Assembly: GCF_001049735.1 (NCBI RefSeq)
Contig: NZ_CVPC01000002.1
Location: 248,001-312,000, forward strand
DNA: 64,000 nt
Origin: Nereida ignava
GTDB lineage: Bacteria; Pseudomonadota; Alphaproteobacteria; Rhodobacterales; Rhodobacteraceae
Direction of reading: 5' to 3'
Made by a program: the position numbers and the translations under genes. Below the pieces are notes generated by a model. That model did no database searches. It saw nothing but the letters and a program-made list of their open reading frames with translations, and was not told where the DNA came from. The stretch's first letter is position 1. Each line of letters opens with the position of its first letter. Positions 50,141 to 59,809 of the stretch are shown here, in pieces.

Positions 50141-51313
50141 TTACGCGGCTACTGCTTTGCTTTTGATGTCCGCAATCTGCCTAGCCATGTGGTCTGCGGC
50201 CTGCACCGTATCAAGGGTGATATCGGCATTTCTGAGGCGATTGTCTGCGTCCATTTGGCTCAGCACCTGCTCAACGACCTGCGCCATATCCAAAAAGCCG
50301 ATGCGACCCGCGATAAAATGATCAAGCGCGCGCTCTTTCGCGCCGTTGAACACAGCACCTGACAGCCCACCAAGCTCCATCACCTCGCGGGCGAGCCTTA
50401 GAGCGGGATACAGTGCTTCGTCTGGGGCGCGGAATGTGAATGATCCAATCTTAGCCAGATCGAGGCGCTCAACAGGCAGCTTGCGCCGCTCAGGCCAGTG
50501 AAGCGCAAACCCGATCGCATGACGCATATCAGGCGGGCCAACGTGAGCCATCAGAGCCCCATCATTAAAACCAACGAGCGCATGGATCATGCTTTCAGGG
50601 TGGACAAGTGTCTCAATTTGCGACGGAAAAACACCAAAAAACTCTTTAGCTTCAATAAGTTCTAAAGACTTATTAAACATAGATGCGCTATCAATCGTGA
50701 TCCGCTGCCCCATGTCCCAATTTGGATGACTAGACGCATCTGCAACGGTCGCTGTCCTGATCTTATCAATCGGCCAATCGCGAAAAGCGCCGCCGCTGGC
50801 GGTAATTATGACGCGCTCAACAGCAGACATATCTTCACCGATCAGCGCCTGAAAAACAGCTGAGTGTTCGCTATCAACAGGCAGAATGGTCGCATTATTT
50901 TCGCGAGCCAAGCGCATCAGTAGTGGGCCCGCAGCGACAAGGGATTCTTTATTTGCCAACGCCAGCGTGGCGCCTTGTTTTACAGCCTCAAGGCTTGGAA
51001 CAAGACCAGCGACGCCAACAATTGCCGACATAATCCAATCGGCTGGGCGCGCTGCCGCCTCTTTGATCGCGCTTGAGCCTGCCTGCGCATCAACGCCGCT
51101 TCCGGCAAGCGCATTACGCAATTCATCAAGGCGCGCGTCATAGCATGTAACGGCTACCTCTGCCCCAAGCTCAATCGCATCTTGAGCCAATTGTTTGATG
51201 TTTGCGCCACCTGACAGCGCAACAACCTGATATTCATCAGGGGCGCGGCGGATCAAATCAATCGTATTTTGGCCAATGCTTCCGGTGGCACCGAAGATGC
51301 TCACGCGTTTCAA
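50141..51313 (-). CDS. dxr: 1-deoxy-D-xylulose 5-phosphate reductoisomerase
   Basis: A 390-residue MEP-pathway enzyme. It has the NADPH loop FGATGSIGQNT, the metal/substrate motif LPVDSEHSA and the flexible loop near SWPNWDMG-like SSHPNWDMGQRITIDSA. The start is TTG at 51313 (read KRVSIFGATG), overlapping the cdsA stop; GTG at 51304 is a shorter alternative. Works with ispDF. Confidence 0.95.
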   Translation of the reverse strand: MKRVSIFGATGSIGQNTIDLIRRAPDEYQVVALSGGANIKQLAQDAIELGAEVAVTCYDARLDELRNALAGSGVDAQAGSSAIKEAAARPADWIMSAIVGVAGLVPSLEAVKQGATLALANKESLVAAGPLLMRLARENNATILPVDSEHSAVFQALIGEDMSAVERVIITASGGAFRDWPIDKIRTATVADASSHPNWDMGQRITIDSASMFNKSLELIEAKEFFGVFPSQIETLVHPESMIHALVGFNDGALMAHVGPPDMRHAIGFALHWPERRKLPVERLDLAKIGSFTFRAPDEALYPALRLAREVMELGGLSGAVFNGAKERALDHFIAGRIGFLDMAQVVEQVLSQMDADNRLRNADITLDTVQAADHMARQIADIKSKAVAA

Positions 51314-52113
51314 AATGCCACTCCCGGCACATCAAGCACCATCGCGACCAACAGCATCACAAGGGAGGCACCCAACAGCGCATCGAACCGGTCAAACAGG
51401 CCCCCATGGCCCGGAATAAGCGTGGAGCTGTCTTTGACACCCATCCGCCGTTTAAGCGCACTTTCGGCGATATCACCCATCTGACCCGCAAAACTAAGCG
51501 CTACAGAAATTATGGGAAGAGCCGCGCCAGCATCTGTATTAACCGCAAAAACATAGCCCACCAGCGCCGACAGCACCCAGCCCGCAACGGTTCCTGACCA
51601 CGTCTTTTTCGGACTGACGCTTGGCCAAAATTTAGGCCCACCAAACGTGCGGCCGGCAAAATATCCGCCGATGTCTGTGACGATCACAATACTGACCAAC
51701 CAAAGGATCCACACGGTGCCATAAGTTTCGCGGAAATGCACAAGGCCCCATCCTGCAAGCAAAATTCCCAATGCAAAACAGAAACCAGCGAGCCGTTCGC
51801 TTTTGAGCGACAACACCAAAAAGACTGGTGGGATCAACAAAAGCGGCAAAAACACATGGTAGTCACTGGCAAGCAAACCCGACAAAACGGATGCCGTTAA
51901 AGCCGCCGCCAACATGCCAGGCGTTGGCCGGTCAGGTTGGATCATCATTGCAACTTCCCAAACCATTACGGCCGTCACAAACACCGTTAGCATCTGATAC
52001 CAGACGCCTCCTGCAACAATTCCCGCCACACCAACGACGGCCATTCCAATGCCAGAAAGTGTACGGGTCTTTAAATCATCCCATTTGGCGGCATCAGTTT
52101 TGGTCGGCATCAT
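51310..52113 (-). CDS. cdsA: Phosphatidate cytidylyltransferase
   Basis: A 267-residue membrane enzyme that makes CDP-diacylglycerol. Multiple spans; the CTP-transferase signature appears as SPKKTWSGTVAGW and GDIAESALKRRMGVKDSSTLIPGHGG-like residues near the C-terminus (MGDIAESALKRRMGVKD). It starts with two ATGs at 52113; it lies six bases after uppS and overlaps dxr by four. Confidence 0.94.
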   Translation of the reverse strand: MMPTKTDAAKWDDLKTRTLSGIGMAVVGVAGIVAGGVWYQMLTVFVTAVMVWEVAMMIQPDRPTPGMLAAALTASVLSGLLASDYHVFLPLLLIPPVFLVLSLKSERLAGFCFALGILLAGWGLVHFRETYGTVWILWLVSIVIVTDIGGYFAGRTFGGPKFWPSVSPKKTWSGTVAGWVLSALVGYVFAVNTDAGAALPIISVALSFAGQMGDIAESALKRRMGVKDSSTLIPGHGGLFDRFDALLGASLVMLLVAMVLDVPGVAF

Positions 52114-52119
52114 TGAAGT

Positions 52120-52884
52120 CTAGGTCTCGGTTAGGGCTTTGGTCAGGGGCGTTGATGCCTGAGTTGGTTCCGAAACGCCACCAAATCGGCGTGACCGGCC
52201 ACCATACGAGGCCACCACATCCGCAAAAATATCTTTGGTAAAATCCGGCCACAAGGTATCGATAAATTCGTATTCCGCGTAGGCGGACTGCCACAAAAGG
52301 AAATTGGAAATACGGGCTTCACCGCTGGTGCGGATCACAAGATCGGGATCCGGCAAGAAATGTGTATCAAGGTAGCGAGGCAGCGTTTCTTCATCCACAT
52401 CACCGGGCAGCAAAGCACCTGCCTGTACATCTGCAGCCAGCCGCTTCGTCGCGCGTGCGACCTCATCGCGCCCCCCATAGTTCAACGCAATCGTCAGGTG
52501 CACTTTGCTGTTAGCGCTTGTGAGCAACTCAAGCTGATCCATCATTTTCACAAGTTTTGTGTCAAGACGTGCCCGGTCACCAATAAAGCGAACACGGACA
52601 CCTTCCGCCAACAAATCATTCGCTTCGCGCAAAATATAGCGTCGGAACAGCTTCATCAGCCCCGAAACTTCGGTCTGCGTACGTTTCCAATTCTCTGTGG
52701 AGAAAGCAAATATCGTAAGGTATTTTACGTCAACGTCGGGGCATGCCCGCACAATTTCCTTGACCCGTTTTGCGCCTGCATGATGACCAAAAAGCCGCGG
52801 ACGGCCACGCATGGTCGCCCATCTACCGTTACCATCCATAATGACGGCGACGTGATTGGGTCCTTGTTGTGCGTTTTCAGACAT
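52120..52884 (-). CDS. uppS: Isoprenyl transferase (undecaprenyl diphosphate synthase)
   Basis: A 254-residue cis-prenyltransferase making the lipid carrier for peptidoglycan and O-antigen. Motifs are VAVIMDGNGRWA (catalytic Asp), FAFSTENWKRT and RTSGEARISNFLLWQ. The ATG at 52884 is preceded by AAGGAGA; the ATG at 52905 would place that ribosome site inside the gene and is rejected. Confidence 0.96.
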   Translation of the reverse strand: MSENAQQGPNHVAVIMDGNGRWATMRGRPRLFGHHAGAKRVKEIVRACPDVDVKYLTIFAFSTENWKRTQTEVSGLMKLFRRYILREANDLLAEGVRVRFIGDRARLDTKLVKMMDQLELLTSANSKVHLTIALNYGGRDEVARATKRLAADVQAGALLPGDVDEETLPRYLDTHFLPDPDLVIRTSGEARISNFLLWQSAYAEYEFIDTLWPDFTKDIFADVVASYGGRSRRFGGVSEPTQASTPLTKALTET

Positions 52885-52934
52885 CCCTGAAATCTCCTTA
52901 AACATTCGCTAGATAGCGCAAGCCTTTGATAATG

Positions 52935-53498
52935 CTAAACTTGCATGATCTCTGCTTGTTTTACTTCAAGCGCTTCATCGACCGCCTTGATGAATTTATC
53001 CGTCATTTCCTGCACTTCGGATTCCCAAATTTTTTGATCATCTTCGGACATGCCGTCGTTCTTGGCCTTTTTGATCTGGTCCATACCGTCACGTCGAATG
53101 TTGCGCACACTGACACGGGCGTTCTCGGCGTAGGAGCCCGCAACTTTGGTAAGCTCGCGGCGGCGCTCTTCGTTCAGTTCGGGGATCGGCAGCATGATGA
53201 TCGTGCCGTTCAGCTGTGGGTTGATGCCAAGGCCACTTTCACGGATCGCTTTTTCGACTTTACCCACAAGGCCTTTGTCCCAAACGTTAATCGTAACCAT
53301 GCGCGGCTCGGGCACATTGACCGTCCCTACTTGGTTAATCGGCGTCATGGACCCGTAGGCGTCCACCATCACCGGCTCAAGCATTGAACCGGAGGCACGG
53401 CCCGTACGCAAAGATGCAAATTCAACCCGCAAATTTGCGATTGCACCGTCCATGCGGCGCTCAAGGTCATCAGTATCAAGAAGAAAATCGTCGGACAT
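52935..53498 (-). CDS. frr: Ribosome recycling factor
   Basis: A 187-residue RRF with the three-helix/beta layout: [35 protein letters not shown], and the C-terminal [19 protein letters not shown]. It splits ribosomes after termination with EF-G. It follows pyrH by 126 bases, a gap wide enough for its own promoter. Confidence 0.97.
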   Translation of the reverse strand: MSDDFLLDTDDLERRMDGAIANLRVEFASLRTGRASGSMLEPVMVDAYGSMTPINQVGTVNVPEPRMVTINVWDKGLVGKVEKAIRESGLGINPQLNGTIIMLPIPELNEERRRELTKVAGSYAENARVSVRNIRRDGMDQIKKAKNDGMSEDDQKIWESEVQEMTDKFIKAVDEALEVKQAEIMQV

Positions 53499-53624
53499 AT
53501 GTTTGCTCGTTTATTAACGGTTTGTTTTCTAAGCTATACCTTGGAAGGGCATTGCAATCCAGTGTTGTGATTAACACGCCTGCCGCGCGCCACGATCCAG
53601 CACGCAATTAATCCCAATAAGGCG

Positions 53625-54344
53625 TTATTGATGGACCCGCGTATAAGTCCCCTCACCCGCCAGAATGCCGCGGAAACCACCGGGTTCATCTAGGCTGAAG
53701 ACAATAATGGGCAGGCTGTTATCGCGCGCCAAAGCAATCGCACTGGCGTCCATCACGTTCAGGCGCTTGGCGAGAACATCATCATAGGTGACATTGTCGT
53801 AGCGCACTGCATCATCGTGTTTTGCGGGATCTTTGTCATAGACGCCATCAACTTTGGTGCCCTTAAAGATTGCCTCACACGACATCTCGTTTGCGCGCAA
53901 AGTCGCCGCCGTATCAGTTGTGAAATAGGGGTTGCCCGTGCCAGCAGCAAAGATGCAAACGCGCTTTTTCTCTAGGTGGCGAACGGCGCGGCGGCGAATA
54001 TAAGGCTCCGCAACTTCGTTCATTGTAATGGCCGAAATGACCCGGGTATGGATGCCATGCCCCTCAAGAGCAGATTGCATCGCCAGTGCATTCATTACGG
54101 TCGCGAGCATCCCCATATAGTCAGCCGTTGTCCGCTCCATGCCTTGGGCAGAGCCTTGAAGACCACGGAAAATGTTGCCCCCACCAATCACCATGCAAAT
54201 CTCGACGCCCATCTCGTGAACGGTCTGCACCTCGCGGGCGATACGCTCCACCGTCGGCGGATGCAGCCCAAATCCCTGGTCGCCCATCAGCGCCTCGCCT
54301 GAGATTTTAAGCATAACCCGCTTAAACGTGGTTCCATCGGCCAT
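53625..54344 (-). CDS. pyrH: UMP kinase
   Basis: A 239-residue amino-acid-kinase-fold UMP kinase: [21 protein letters not shown]-type [11 protein letters not shown] and [11 protein letters not shown]. The ATG at 54344 gives [10 protein letters not shown]; the upstream open frame overlaps miaA and is rejected. The usual rpsB-tsf partners are not upstream here; miaA is divergent. Confidence 0.97.
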   Translation of the reverse strand: MADGTTFKRVMLKISGEALMGDQGFGLHPPTVERIAREVQTVHEMGVEICMVIGGGNIFRGLQGSAQGMERTTADYMGMLATVMNALAMQSALEGHGIHTRVISAITMNEVAEPYIRRRAVRHLEKKRVCIFAAGTGNPYFTTDTAATLRANEMSCEAIFKGTKVDGVYDKDPAKHDDAVRYDNVTYDDVLAKRLNVMDASAIALARDNSLPIIVFSLDEPGGFRGILAGEGTYTRVHQ

Positions 54345-54435
54345 GTGCTGTCTCCCGCGATCGCTTGCACTTTGTCTTTGCGCCAAAATGGAGTAAACCG
54401 CTCGCCGGTTCAATGACCAAAAGGCGCGCATTTTC

Positions 54436-55314
54436 ATGTTTGACACGATCAAGACACTTTCAACGGAACTGCCTGTTTTGATCGCAGGGGCAACCGCGTC
54501 GGGAAAGTCCGCTGTAGCCATGGAAATTGCAGCACAAAAAGGCGGGCTCATCGTGAACGCAGATGCGCTGCAAGTGTTCGAAAACTGGCGTGTGTTAACC
54601 GCCCGTCCCAGCGTAGAGGATGAGGCGCAAACACCGCACGCACTATACGGTCATGTAGCGGGGAACGGCGCATACTCGGTGGGTCAATGGCTTCGTGATG
54701 TGAAGGCGTTGATGGGGAATGAACGTCTGATCATTGTGGGTGGTACCGGTCTAAACTTTCGCGCGCTGACCGAAGGTTTGGCCGAAATCCCCCCCACACC
54801 ACCCGCAGTTCGCGCGCTTGCAAATGAACGTCTTGAGGCTGATGGGATTAACGTGCTTTTGGCTGAACTCGACGATGAAACCAGAAGCCGCATTGATCCT
54901 GCGAACCCGATGCGCGTGACGCGAGCGTGGGAAGTTGCCCAAAGCACCGGCCGCCCGCTGAGCGACTGGCAAGACAACACACCACCGCCGATTGTCACGC
55001 TGGCCAACTGTCATCCAATGTTGATCGATGCCCCAAAGGACTGGGTCAACGAACGGATTGAACGGCGCTTTGACATCATGCTTGCGCAAGGCGCATTGGA
55101 CGAGGCACAGCGAAATCTCGCCACTTGGAACCCCGCGGATCAGTCCGCCAGAGCCATCGGTGCACCGGAGTTAATCCGCCATTTACAGGGTGAGTTAAGT
55201 TTAGAGGACGCGCGCACGTTGGCAGTTACCGCTTCACGGCAATACGCGAAACGTCAGCGGACTTGGTTTCGCGCACGTATGGGGAAATGGATCCCGCTCG
55301 ACCCTACTGGTTAA
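54436..55314 (+). CDS. miaA: tRNA dimethylallyltransferase MiaA
   Basis: A 292-residue enzyme that adds dimethylallyl to A37 of tRNAs reading UNN codons. Motifs are the P-loop [33 protein letters not shown] and the C-terminal [14 protein letters not shown]. Its substrate comes from the MEP pathway encoded here. Divergent from pyrH; ATG at 54436. Confidence 0.95.
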   Translation: MFDTIKTLSTELPVLIAGATASGKSAVAMEIAAQKGGLIVNADALQVFENWRVLTARPSVEDEAQTPHALYGHVAGNGAYSVGQWLRDVKALMGNERLIIVGGTGLNFRALTEGLAEIPPTPPAVRALANERLEADGINVLLAELDDETRSRIDPANPMRVTRAWEVAQSTGRPLSDWQDNTPPPIVTLANCHPMLIDAPKDWVNERIERRFDIMLAQGALDEAQRNLATWNPADQSARAIGAPELIRHLQGELSLEDARTLAVTASRQYAKRQRTWFRARMGKWIPLDPTG

Positions 55315-55429
55315 GGCGACGCAGTCATAAATCGAACACCTATTGATCTTTCTGGGGTCGAAAGCCTTGCTAGAAATATAGTTTTCGAACATCCTAGCCG
55401 TCTCGTTAGTTTTTAGTTTTCGGTTATTG

Positions 55430-56377
55430 ATGTCACGAACACCCCTCACACAGACGGTCCCTGACCCCGCCGTGACACCTACATTTCACGTAGGGCCACG
55501 GGCGTTTGCCCAAATTATGAAAGGCGGACAATGGCGGTTGTCACTTCCCCACTCGGTACCTTGGCCACAATTCATTTGGATCACGAGAGGCACAGGGTCA
55601 TTCATGATCGACGGGCGTAAACGCGCGATTTCCGGCGCGGCGATGGCATTCGTGCCTGCAAACACCCTCATGGCACTCGATCTTGGCGCTGGCACATTCG
55701 GCTCAGTCATGGCCCTGCCAAGTACCACTGAGGCAAATTTGCCAACTCAAAGTGCATATGTCCGCGTCTCGGACGTAAAACTACAATCAGTGCTAAACGG
55801 CTTGTGGGATAATCTTGTGAATGAAGTTGAGCGGCCGACAAAGCACAACTTGGATCAAACTTTAGACGCCGCCAATGAAGCTGCATTAGCAGCCCATGCA
55901 GCGCTACTTGGCGTTTGGTTGGTGCGCAACAAAATGCCACACGATCAAACAAAGCCAACCGCCGCCGCAGCACTGTTGGCAGGTTTCACTACACAGCTGG
56001 CCAACAAATTTTGTACACCGGACACGGTCAGTGATTATGCCAAGGCCCTCGGCGTGACCGCCACACACCTATCTCGCGTTTGCAATTCAGAATTCGGCGT
56101 CCCCGCATCGCGTCTTTTGCAGCTAACGAAACTATACGAAGCGCAGCGTTTGCTTGCTGACACAGGCATCAGCATACAAGAGGCCGCAGCACGCGTGGGC
56201 TTTGAAAACGCTGCTTACTTCACACGCGTTTTTCAACAGCAAACGGGCCAAAACCCAACAGGATTTCGCGCCCAAACACGCGCTGCACCCAAACCGCCAC
56301 GCTCTGCCGCGACAGGCCCAGCGTTAACCGTGAAATTTGGCAGGGCATTGCTGAAGTCCGCACGCCAACGTGGTTAA
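55430..56377 (+). CDS. AraC-family transcriptional regulator
   Basis: A 315-residue protein: N-terminal cupin-like sensing domain ([15 protein letters not shown], about 35-110), then two helix-turn-helix motifs in the C-terminal 100 residues ([39 protein letters not shown] with [12 protein letters not shown]). The ligand and targets are unknown, and no obvious target gene is next to it. It overlaps the convergent transglycosylase gene by four bases at the stops. Confidence 0.9.
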   Translation: MSRTPLTQTVPDPAVTPTFHVGPRAFAQIMKGGQWRLSLPHSVPWPQFIWITRGTGSFMIDGRKRAISGAAMAFVPANTLMALDLGAGTFGSVMALPSTTEANLPTQSAYVRVSDVKLQSVLNGLWDNLVNEVERPTKHNLDQTLDAANEAALAAHAALLGVWLVRNKMPHDQTKPTAAAALLAGFTTQLANKFCTPDTVSDYAKALGVTATHLSRVCNSEFGVPASRLLQLTKLYEAQRLLADTGISIQEAAARVGFENAAYFTRVFQQQTGQNPTGFRAQTRAAPKPPRSAATGPALTVKFGRALLKSARQRG

Positions 56378-56973
56378 CTTCCGTAGATTTTACGAACGTA
56401 GTTTTGTGTTTCCCGAAAGGGAGGCACGCCGCCATGTTTGCGCACGGCACCTGGCCCTGCGTTGTAAGCCGCCAGCGCCAGACGCCACGACCGAAACGTG
56501 CGGTACTGCTCTGCAAGGTAGCGCGCGCCACCCTCGAGGTTCTGTTTTGGGTCCTTCGGATCAACCCGCAACTCGCGCGCCGTTGCAGGCATGAGTTGAG
56601 CCAGACCAATTGCACCTTTGCTCGACCGTGCCTTGCTATTCCAAGCAGATTCCTGCTGAATAAGCCGCAAAAATAGCCCCTCTGGGACCCGATGTTTGCG
56701 CGCAGCTGCCTTGGCAAGCTTCAAATACGGGCCATCATAAGTTCCATAATAACGCAAATCACGCGCCGTCCGAGTTGGAATACTCGCTGATTTAGGCTGT
56801 AGCCTGACCGAGTTAGCGTATTGTTTCGATGACCGCCCATCCAGAACATCTGTCTGCGAAGCGAAAAGTGAAGCACGTGATTTAGACGAAAAACCTGTAT
56901 CAGACGCCTGACTTGCCAACGCAGATGCGGCAACAAACAAGGTACTTAACAAAGATGCCTTCAAAAAACTCAT
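56374..56973 (-). CDS. Lytic transglycosylase, SLT domain
   Basis: A 199-residue exported enzyme: signal peptide of about 23 residues ([13 protein letters not shown]), a linker, then an SLT domain with catalytic Glu in [22 protein letters not shown] and [13 protein letters not shown]. It cleaves peptidoglycan glycan strands. Divergent from ssb; the 173-base gap is AT-rich and contains a perfect palindrome. Confidence 0.92.
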   Translation of the reverse strand: MSFLKASLLSTLFVAASALASQASDTGFSSKSRASLFASQTDVLDGRSSKQYANSVRLQPKSASIPTRTARDLRYYGTYDGPYLKLAKAAARKHRVPEGLFLRLIQQESAWNSKARSSKGAIGLAQLMPATARELRVDPKDPKQNLEGGARYLAEQYRTFRSWRLALAAYNAGPGAVRKHGGVPPFRETQNYVRKIYGS

Positions 56974-57069
56974 GATGATGCCGTGGCCGTCCGCGTCAGG
57001 TTAATTAACATTAAATATAGTTAATTTAGATATGATGACCACCCACAGCGCAAAGGGTAACCACAGGGG

Positions 57070-57083
57070 CACCCAATTGGGTG
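57070..57083. promoter_or_regulatory. Perfect 14-bp palindrome upstream of ssb
   Basis: CACCCAATTGGGTG is a complete inverted repeat, 64 bases before the ssb ATG. It could be an operator or the stem of a 5' leader structure. It does not match the LexA direct-repeat site, although ssb is often SOS-linked. Confidence 0.35.
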
Positions 57084-57146
57084 TTTCTGAAGCCCGCGAT
57101 AAAGCCTAAAGTGACGCGAAATGCAGGAATCAATAAGGACATCGAC

Positions 57147-57662
57147 ATGGCAGGATCAGTGAACAAGGTCATTCTGATTGGCAACTTGGGGCGCGACCCC
57201 GAAGTGCGCACATTTCAGAACGGCGGCAAGGTCTGCAACTTGCGGATTGCGACTTCTGAAACATGGAAAGACCGCAACACAGGTGAGCGCAAAGAACGCA
57301 CCGAATGGCACTCTGTAGCTATTTTCAGCGAGCCGCTGGCCAAAGTAGCCGAGCAATATCTGCGCAAGGGTTCCAAAGTGTACCTTGAGGGCCAGCTTGA
57401 AACACGCAAGTGGCAAGACCAAAGCGGCCAAGACAAGTATTCCACAGAAGTAGTTCTTCGTCCCTACACCAGCACGCTGACAATGCTTGACGGACGCGGT
57501 GACAACAACGGTGGTGGCAGCATGGGCGGCGGCGGTGGCGGCGGTTACATGGCCGACGATCGGAGCGGCGGCGGATACGATAGCGGTCCATCATACGGCG
57601 GTGGAATGGGTGGCGGCGCGCCTAGCCCTTCAAATGATTTAGATGATGAAATTCCATTTTAA
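57147..57662 (+). CDS. ssb: Single-stranded DNA-binding protein
   Basis: A 171-residue SSB. The OB fold (residues 1-110, [29 protein letters not shown]) is followed by a Gly-rich linker and the acidic tip DDEIPF that recruits repair proteins. The ATG at 57147 has AAGGA upstream; the longer frame from 57081 is not needed. A terminator follows. Confidence 0.97.
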   Translation: MAGSVNKVILIGNLGRDPEVRTFQNGGKVCNLRIATSETWKDRNTGERKERTEWHSVAIFSEPLAKVAEQYLRKGSKVYLEGQLETRKWQDQSGQDKYSTEVVLRPYTSTLTMLDGRGDNNGGGSMGGGGGGGYMADDRSGGGYDSGPSYGGGMGGGAPSPSNDLDDEIPF

Positions 57663-57690
57663 TCAAATGGTTATAGGTTGAAATTGATGT

Positions 57691-57720
57691 AAGGCGCTCA
57701 GTAAATCGAGCGCCTTCTTT
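57691..57720 (+). terminator. Terminator of ssb
   Basis: AAGGCGCTC (57691-57699) pairs perfectly with GAGCGCCTT (57708-57716), followed by CTTT. It sits between ssb and the convergent aroB end. Confidence 0.85.
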
Positions 57721-57734
57721 GTTGGGCCACCTAT

Positions 57735-58871
57735 CTATCGGGCATCTTCCAGAACACTGCGCACCACATCCACAGGCACGTCAGTGGTAACAAACGCCTC
57801 ACCAATGCCCCGCGCCATAATGAAACGCAGCTGCCCATCGATGACCTTCTTGTCTTGTGACATCAGATCGATGAGGGCGTCAGTTGACGGAAGCTCCCCA
57901 TCGATATCACGCAAATCAACTTTCATACCCATTGCCCGCAAATGAGCGCGCACACGGCTTGGCGCTTCTTGAGCGCACAGCCCCAACCGCATTGAAGCCT
58001 CAAAAGCCAAGGCGCAGCCAATCGCGACCCCTTCACCGTGCAAAAGGCGATCAGACGCATAGTCTGTGGCGGTTTCAAGTGCATGGCAAAACGTGTGCCC
58101 AAGGTTTAGCAGAGCACGATCCCCCTGCTCTGTCTCATCCCGCACCACAATGTCAGCTTTCATCTGAACAGAGCGGCGCACGGCCTCAATGCGCAAATCA
58201 ACATCTCCTGCAGCCATTGCAGGTGCATTCTCTTCAAGCCATTCAAAAAACGCGGCACTTCCCAGAAGCCCGTATTTCACAACTTCACCGTAGCCTGCCA
58301 AAAAATCACGGCTTTGCAATGTCCCAAGTACGCCCACATCCGCCAACACCAAACTCGGCTGGTGAAATGCACCGATCAGATTTTTACCGTGGGGGGCGTT
58401 AATGCCTGTTTTACCACCAACGGAGCTGTCGACCTGCGCCAAAAGTGACGTTGGGATCTGCACAAACCGCACACCGCGCCGTAAAATCGCAGCGGCAAAG
58501 CCTACCAAATCACCAATCACGCCACCGCCAAAAGCAACAACAACGTCACCACGTTCTACTTTTTGGTCCAACAGCCACTCAACTGTTTTACTCAAATGCG
58601 GCCAACTTTTTGTACTCTCACCGGCGGGTAGTTCTAATGATGTCATTTCGACACTATCTGCGGCAAGACCCGCGCGCAGTGCATCCAAGTGCAACGAAGC
58701 CACGTTTTCATCGGTGACCACAGCCACTTTTGGCCGCCGCAGCAAAGGTAAAATTTGCGCTCCGGCTGATGCGATTAGACCAGTTCCAATCCGCACGTCA
58801 TAGGCTCTGCTATCAAGCGGAACGTGAACCGTGGCCTTAGTTGCGCCATGTATGGGGGAGGTTTTTGTCAT
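57735..58871 (-). CDS. aroB: 3-dehydroquinate synthase
   Basis: A 378-residue shikimate-pathway enzyme with NAD and metal sites: FGGGVIGDLVGFAA, TSLLAQVDSSVGGKTGIN and LNLGHTFCHALE. It follows aroK by 5 bases in the common aroK-aroB order. The ATG at 58871 is in the aroK-proximal gap. Confidence 0.96.
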   Translation of the reverse strand: MTKTSPIHGATKATVHVPLDSRAYDVRIGTGLIASAGAQILPLLRRPKVAVVTDENVASLHLDALRAGLAADSVEMTSLELPAGESTKSWPHLSKTVEWLLDQKVERGDVVVAFGGGVIGDLVGFAAAILRRGVRFVQIPTSLLAQVDSSVGGKTGINAPHGKNLIGAFHQPSLVLADVGVLGTLQSRDFLAGYGEVVKYGLLGSAAFFEWLEENAPAMAAGDVDLRIEAVRRSVQMKADIVVRDETEQGDRALLNLGHTFCHALETATDYASDRLLHGEGVAIGCALAFEASMRLGLCAQEAPSRVRAHLRAMGMKVDLRDIDGELPSTDALIDLMSQDKKVIDGQLRFIMARGIGEAFVTTDVPVDVVRSVLEDAR

Positions 58872-58876
58872 CGAAA

Positions 58877-59407
58877 TTAGTCCTTCAAAAACGCAAATAA
58901 GGCGCGCTGCACAGCCGTGGTCGTCTCAGCGATGCTTCCCTGCCCATATTCCACCTGAATGTCTGCGCGGCGGTAGTGAGCCACCCGCGCATCGAATAGC
59001 GCGTTCAAGGTAGCGCGTGGGTTTTCAGTCCGTAAAAGCGGCCGAGTATCTTTATGACGAACCCGCTCCCAAAGCACATCAAGCGGCACGTCAAGCCACA
59101 CAGAAACGCCTTTGCTAGCGATTAGATCACGATTGGTAGGCGCCAGAAAAGCGCCCCCTCCAGTACTCAAAATACACGGTGGGCCAGACAGCAAACGGTC
59201 TATTACCTCGGTCTCGCGCTGACGAAAAAAGTCTTCGCCGTCCCGTTCAAATATCTCTGCGATGGTACGTTGGGCGGCGGCTTCAATCTCGGCATCACTA
59301 TCAACAAACGGCACATCGAGAGCATGGGCCAACGCACGACCAATTGCCGTTTTACCAGCCCCCATCATGCCAACCATCACAACCGTTTTTGAAAGGCTCT
59401 GCGCCAT
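58877..59407 (-). CDS. aroK: Shikimate kinase
   Basis: A 176-residue kinase: P-loop GMMGAGKTAIG, shikimate-binding DSDAEIE and LSTGGGAFL, lid region DTRPLLR. The ATG at 59407 (MAQSLSKTVV) is preferred; an ATG seven codons upstream is possible. First gene of aroK-aroB. Confidence 0.95.
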   Translation of the reverse strand: MAQSLSKTVVMVGMMGAGKTAIGRALAHALDVPFVDSDAEIEAAAQRTIAEIFERDGEDFFRQRETEVIDRLLSGPPCILSTGGGAFLAPTNRDLIASKGVSVWLDVPLDVLWERVRHKDTRPLLRTENPRATLNALFDARVAHYRRADIQVEYGQGSIAETTTAVQRALFAFLKD

Positions 59408-59653
59408 CGTGTACGTCACCCCGAACATCGTTTGCCGCGCCTGTCACTTACCTATCAGATAAGCGCCCGCCCGCCGTTTTCCGTCTCACCCCACGTGAAT
59501 GCCGTGAGTTTTGCAAAAAGACCATATACAACTGCAATAATTCGCTCAATTATGGGCTAAAGTCGCGGCAATGCACCGCGTCATCTGGTTGAGTACAGTG
59601 TGGAAACATGTAGCTAAGCTGGGAAATCGAGGCAGAAAAGAAAGTTCGACGCT

Positions 59654-59809
59654 ATGATAGGACGACTTTTTAAATTTATCGGATATCTCGCAGTTTTGGC
59701 GATCATCGGGCTGGTGGCCTTTGCGTATCTTGGGCCGATGGTGATGCCTGATGCCTTCGCCCCACCGCAAACTTCAGTCACAAAACCCATCACTTTGAGT
59801 GTCGAGTGA
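59654..59809 (+). CDS. 51-residue membrane protein coupled to an exported protein and xerD
   Basis: A small protein: MIGRLFKFIGYLAVLA begins a membrane span (about 8-28), followed by a short Pro/Thr-rich periplasmic tail ending TLSVE. Its stop overlaps the next gene's ATG (TGATG), so it is translationally coupled, which supports it being real. It is too short for ordinary gene finding. Function unknown; I recall similar small proteins in Rhodobacterales but no name. Confidence 0.7.
   Translation: MIGRLFKFIGYLAVLAIIGLVAFAYLGPMVMPDAFAPPQTSVTKPITLSVE

Noticed and set aside
57001-57024. TTAA repeats as a CtrA site
   Set aside because: The spacing is six bases, not seven, and other pairs overlap; it is probably just an AT-rich promoter.
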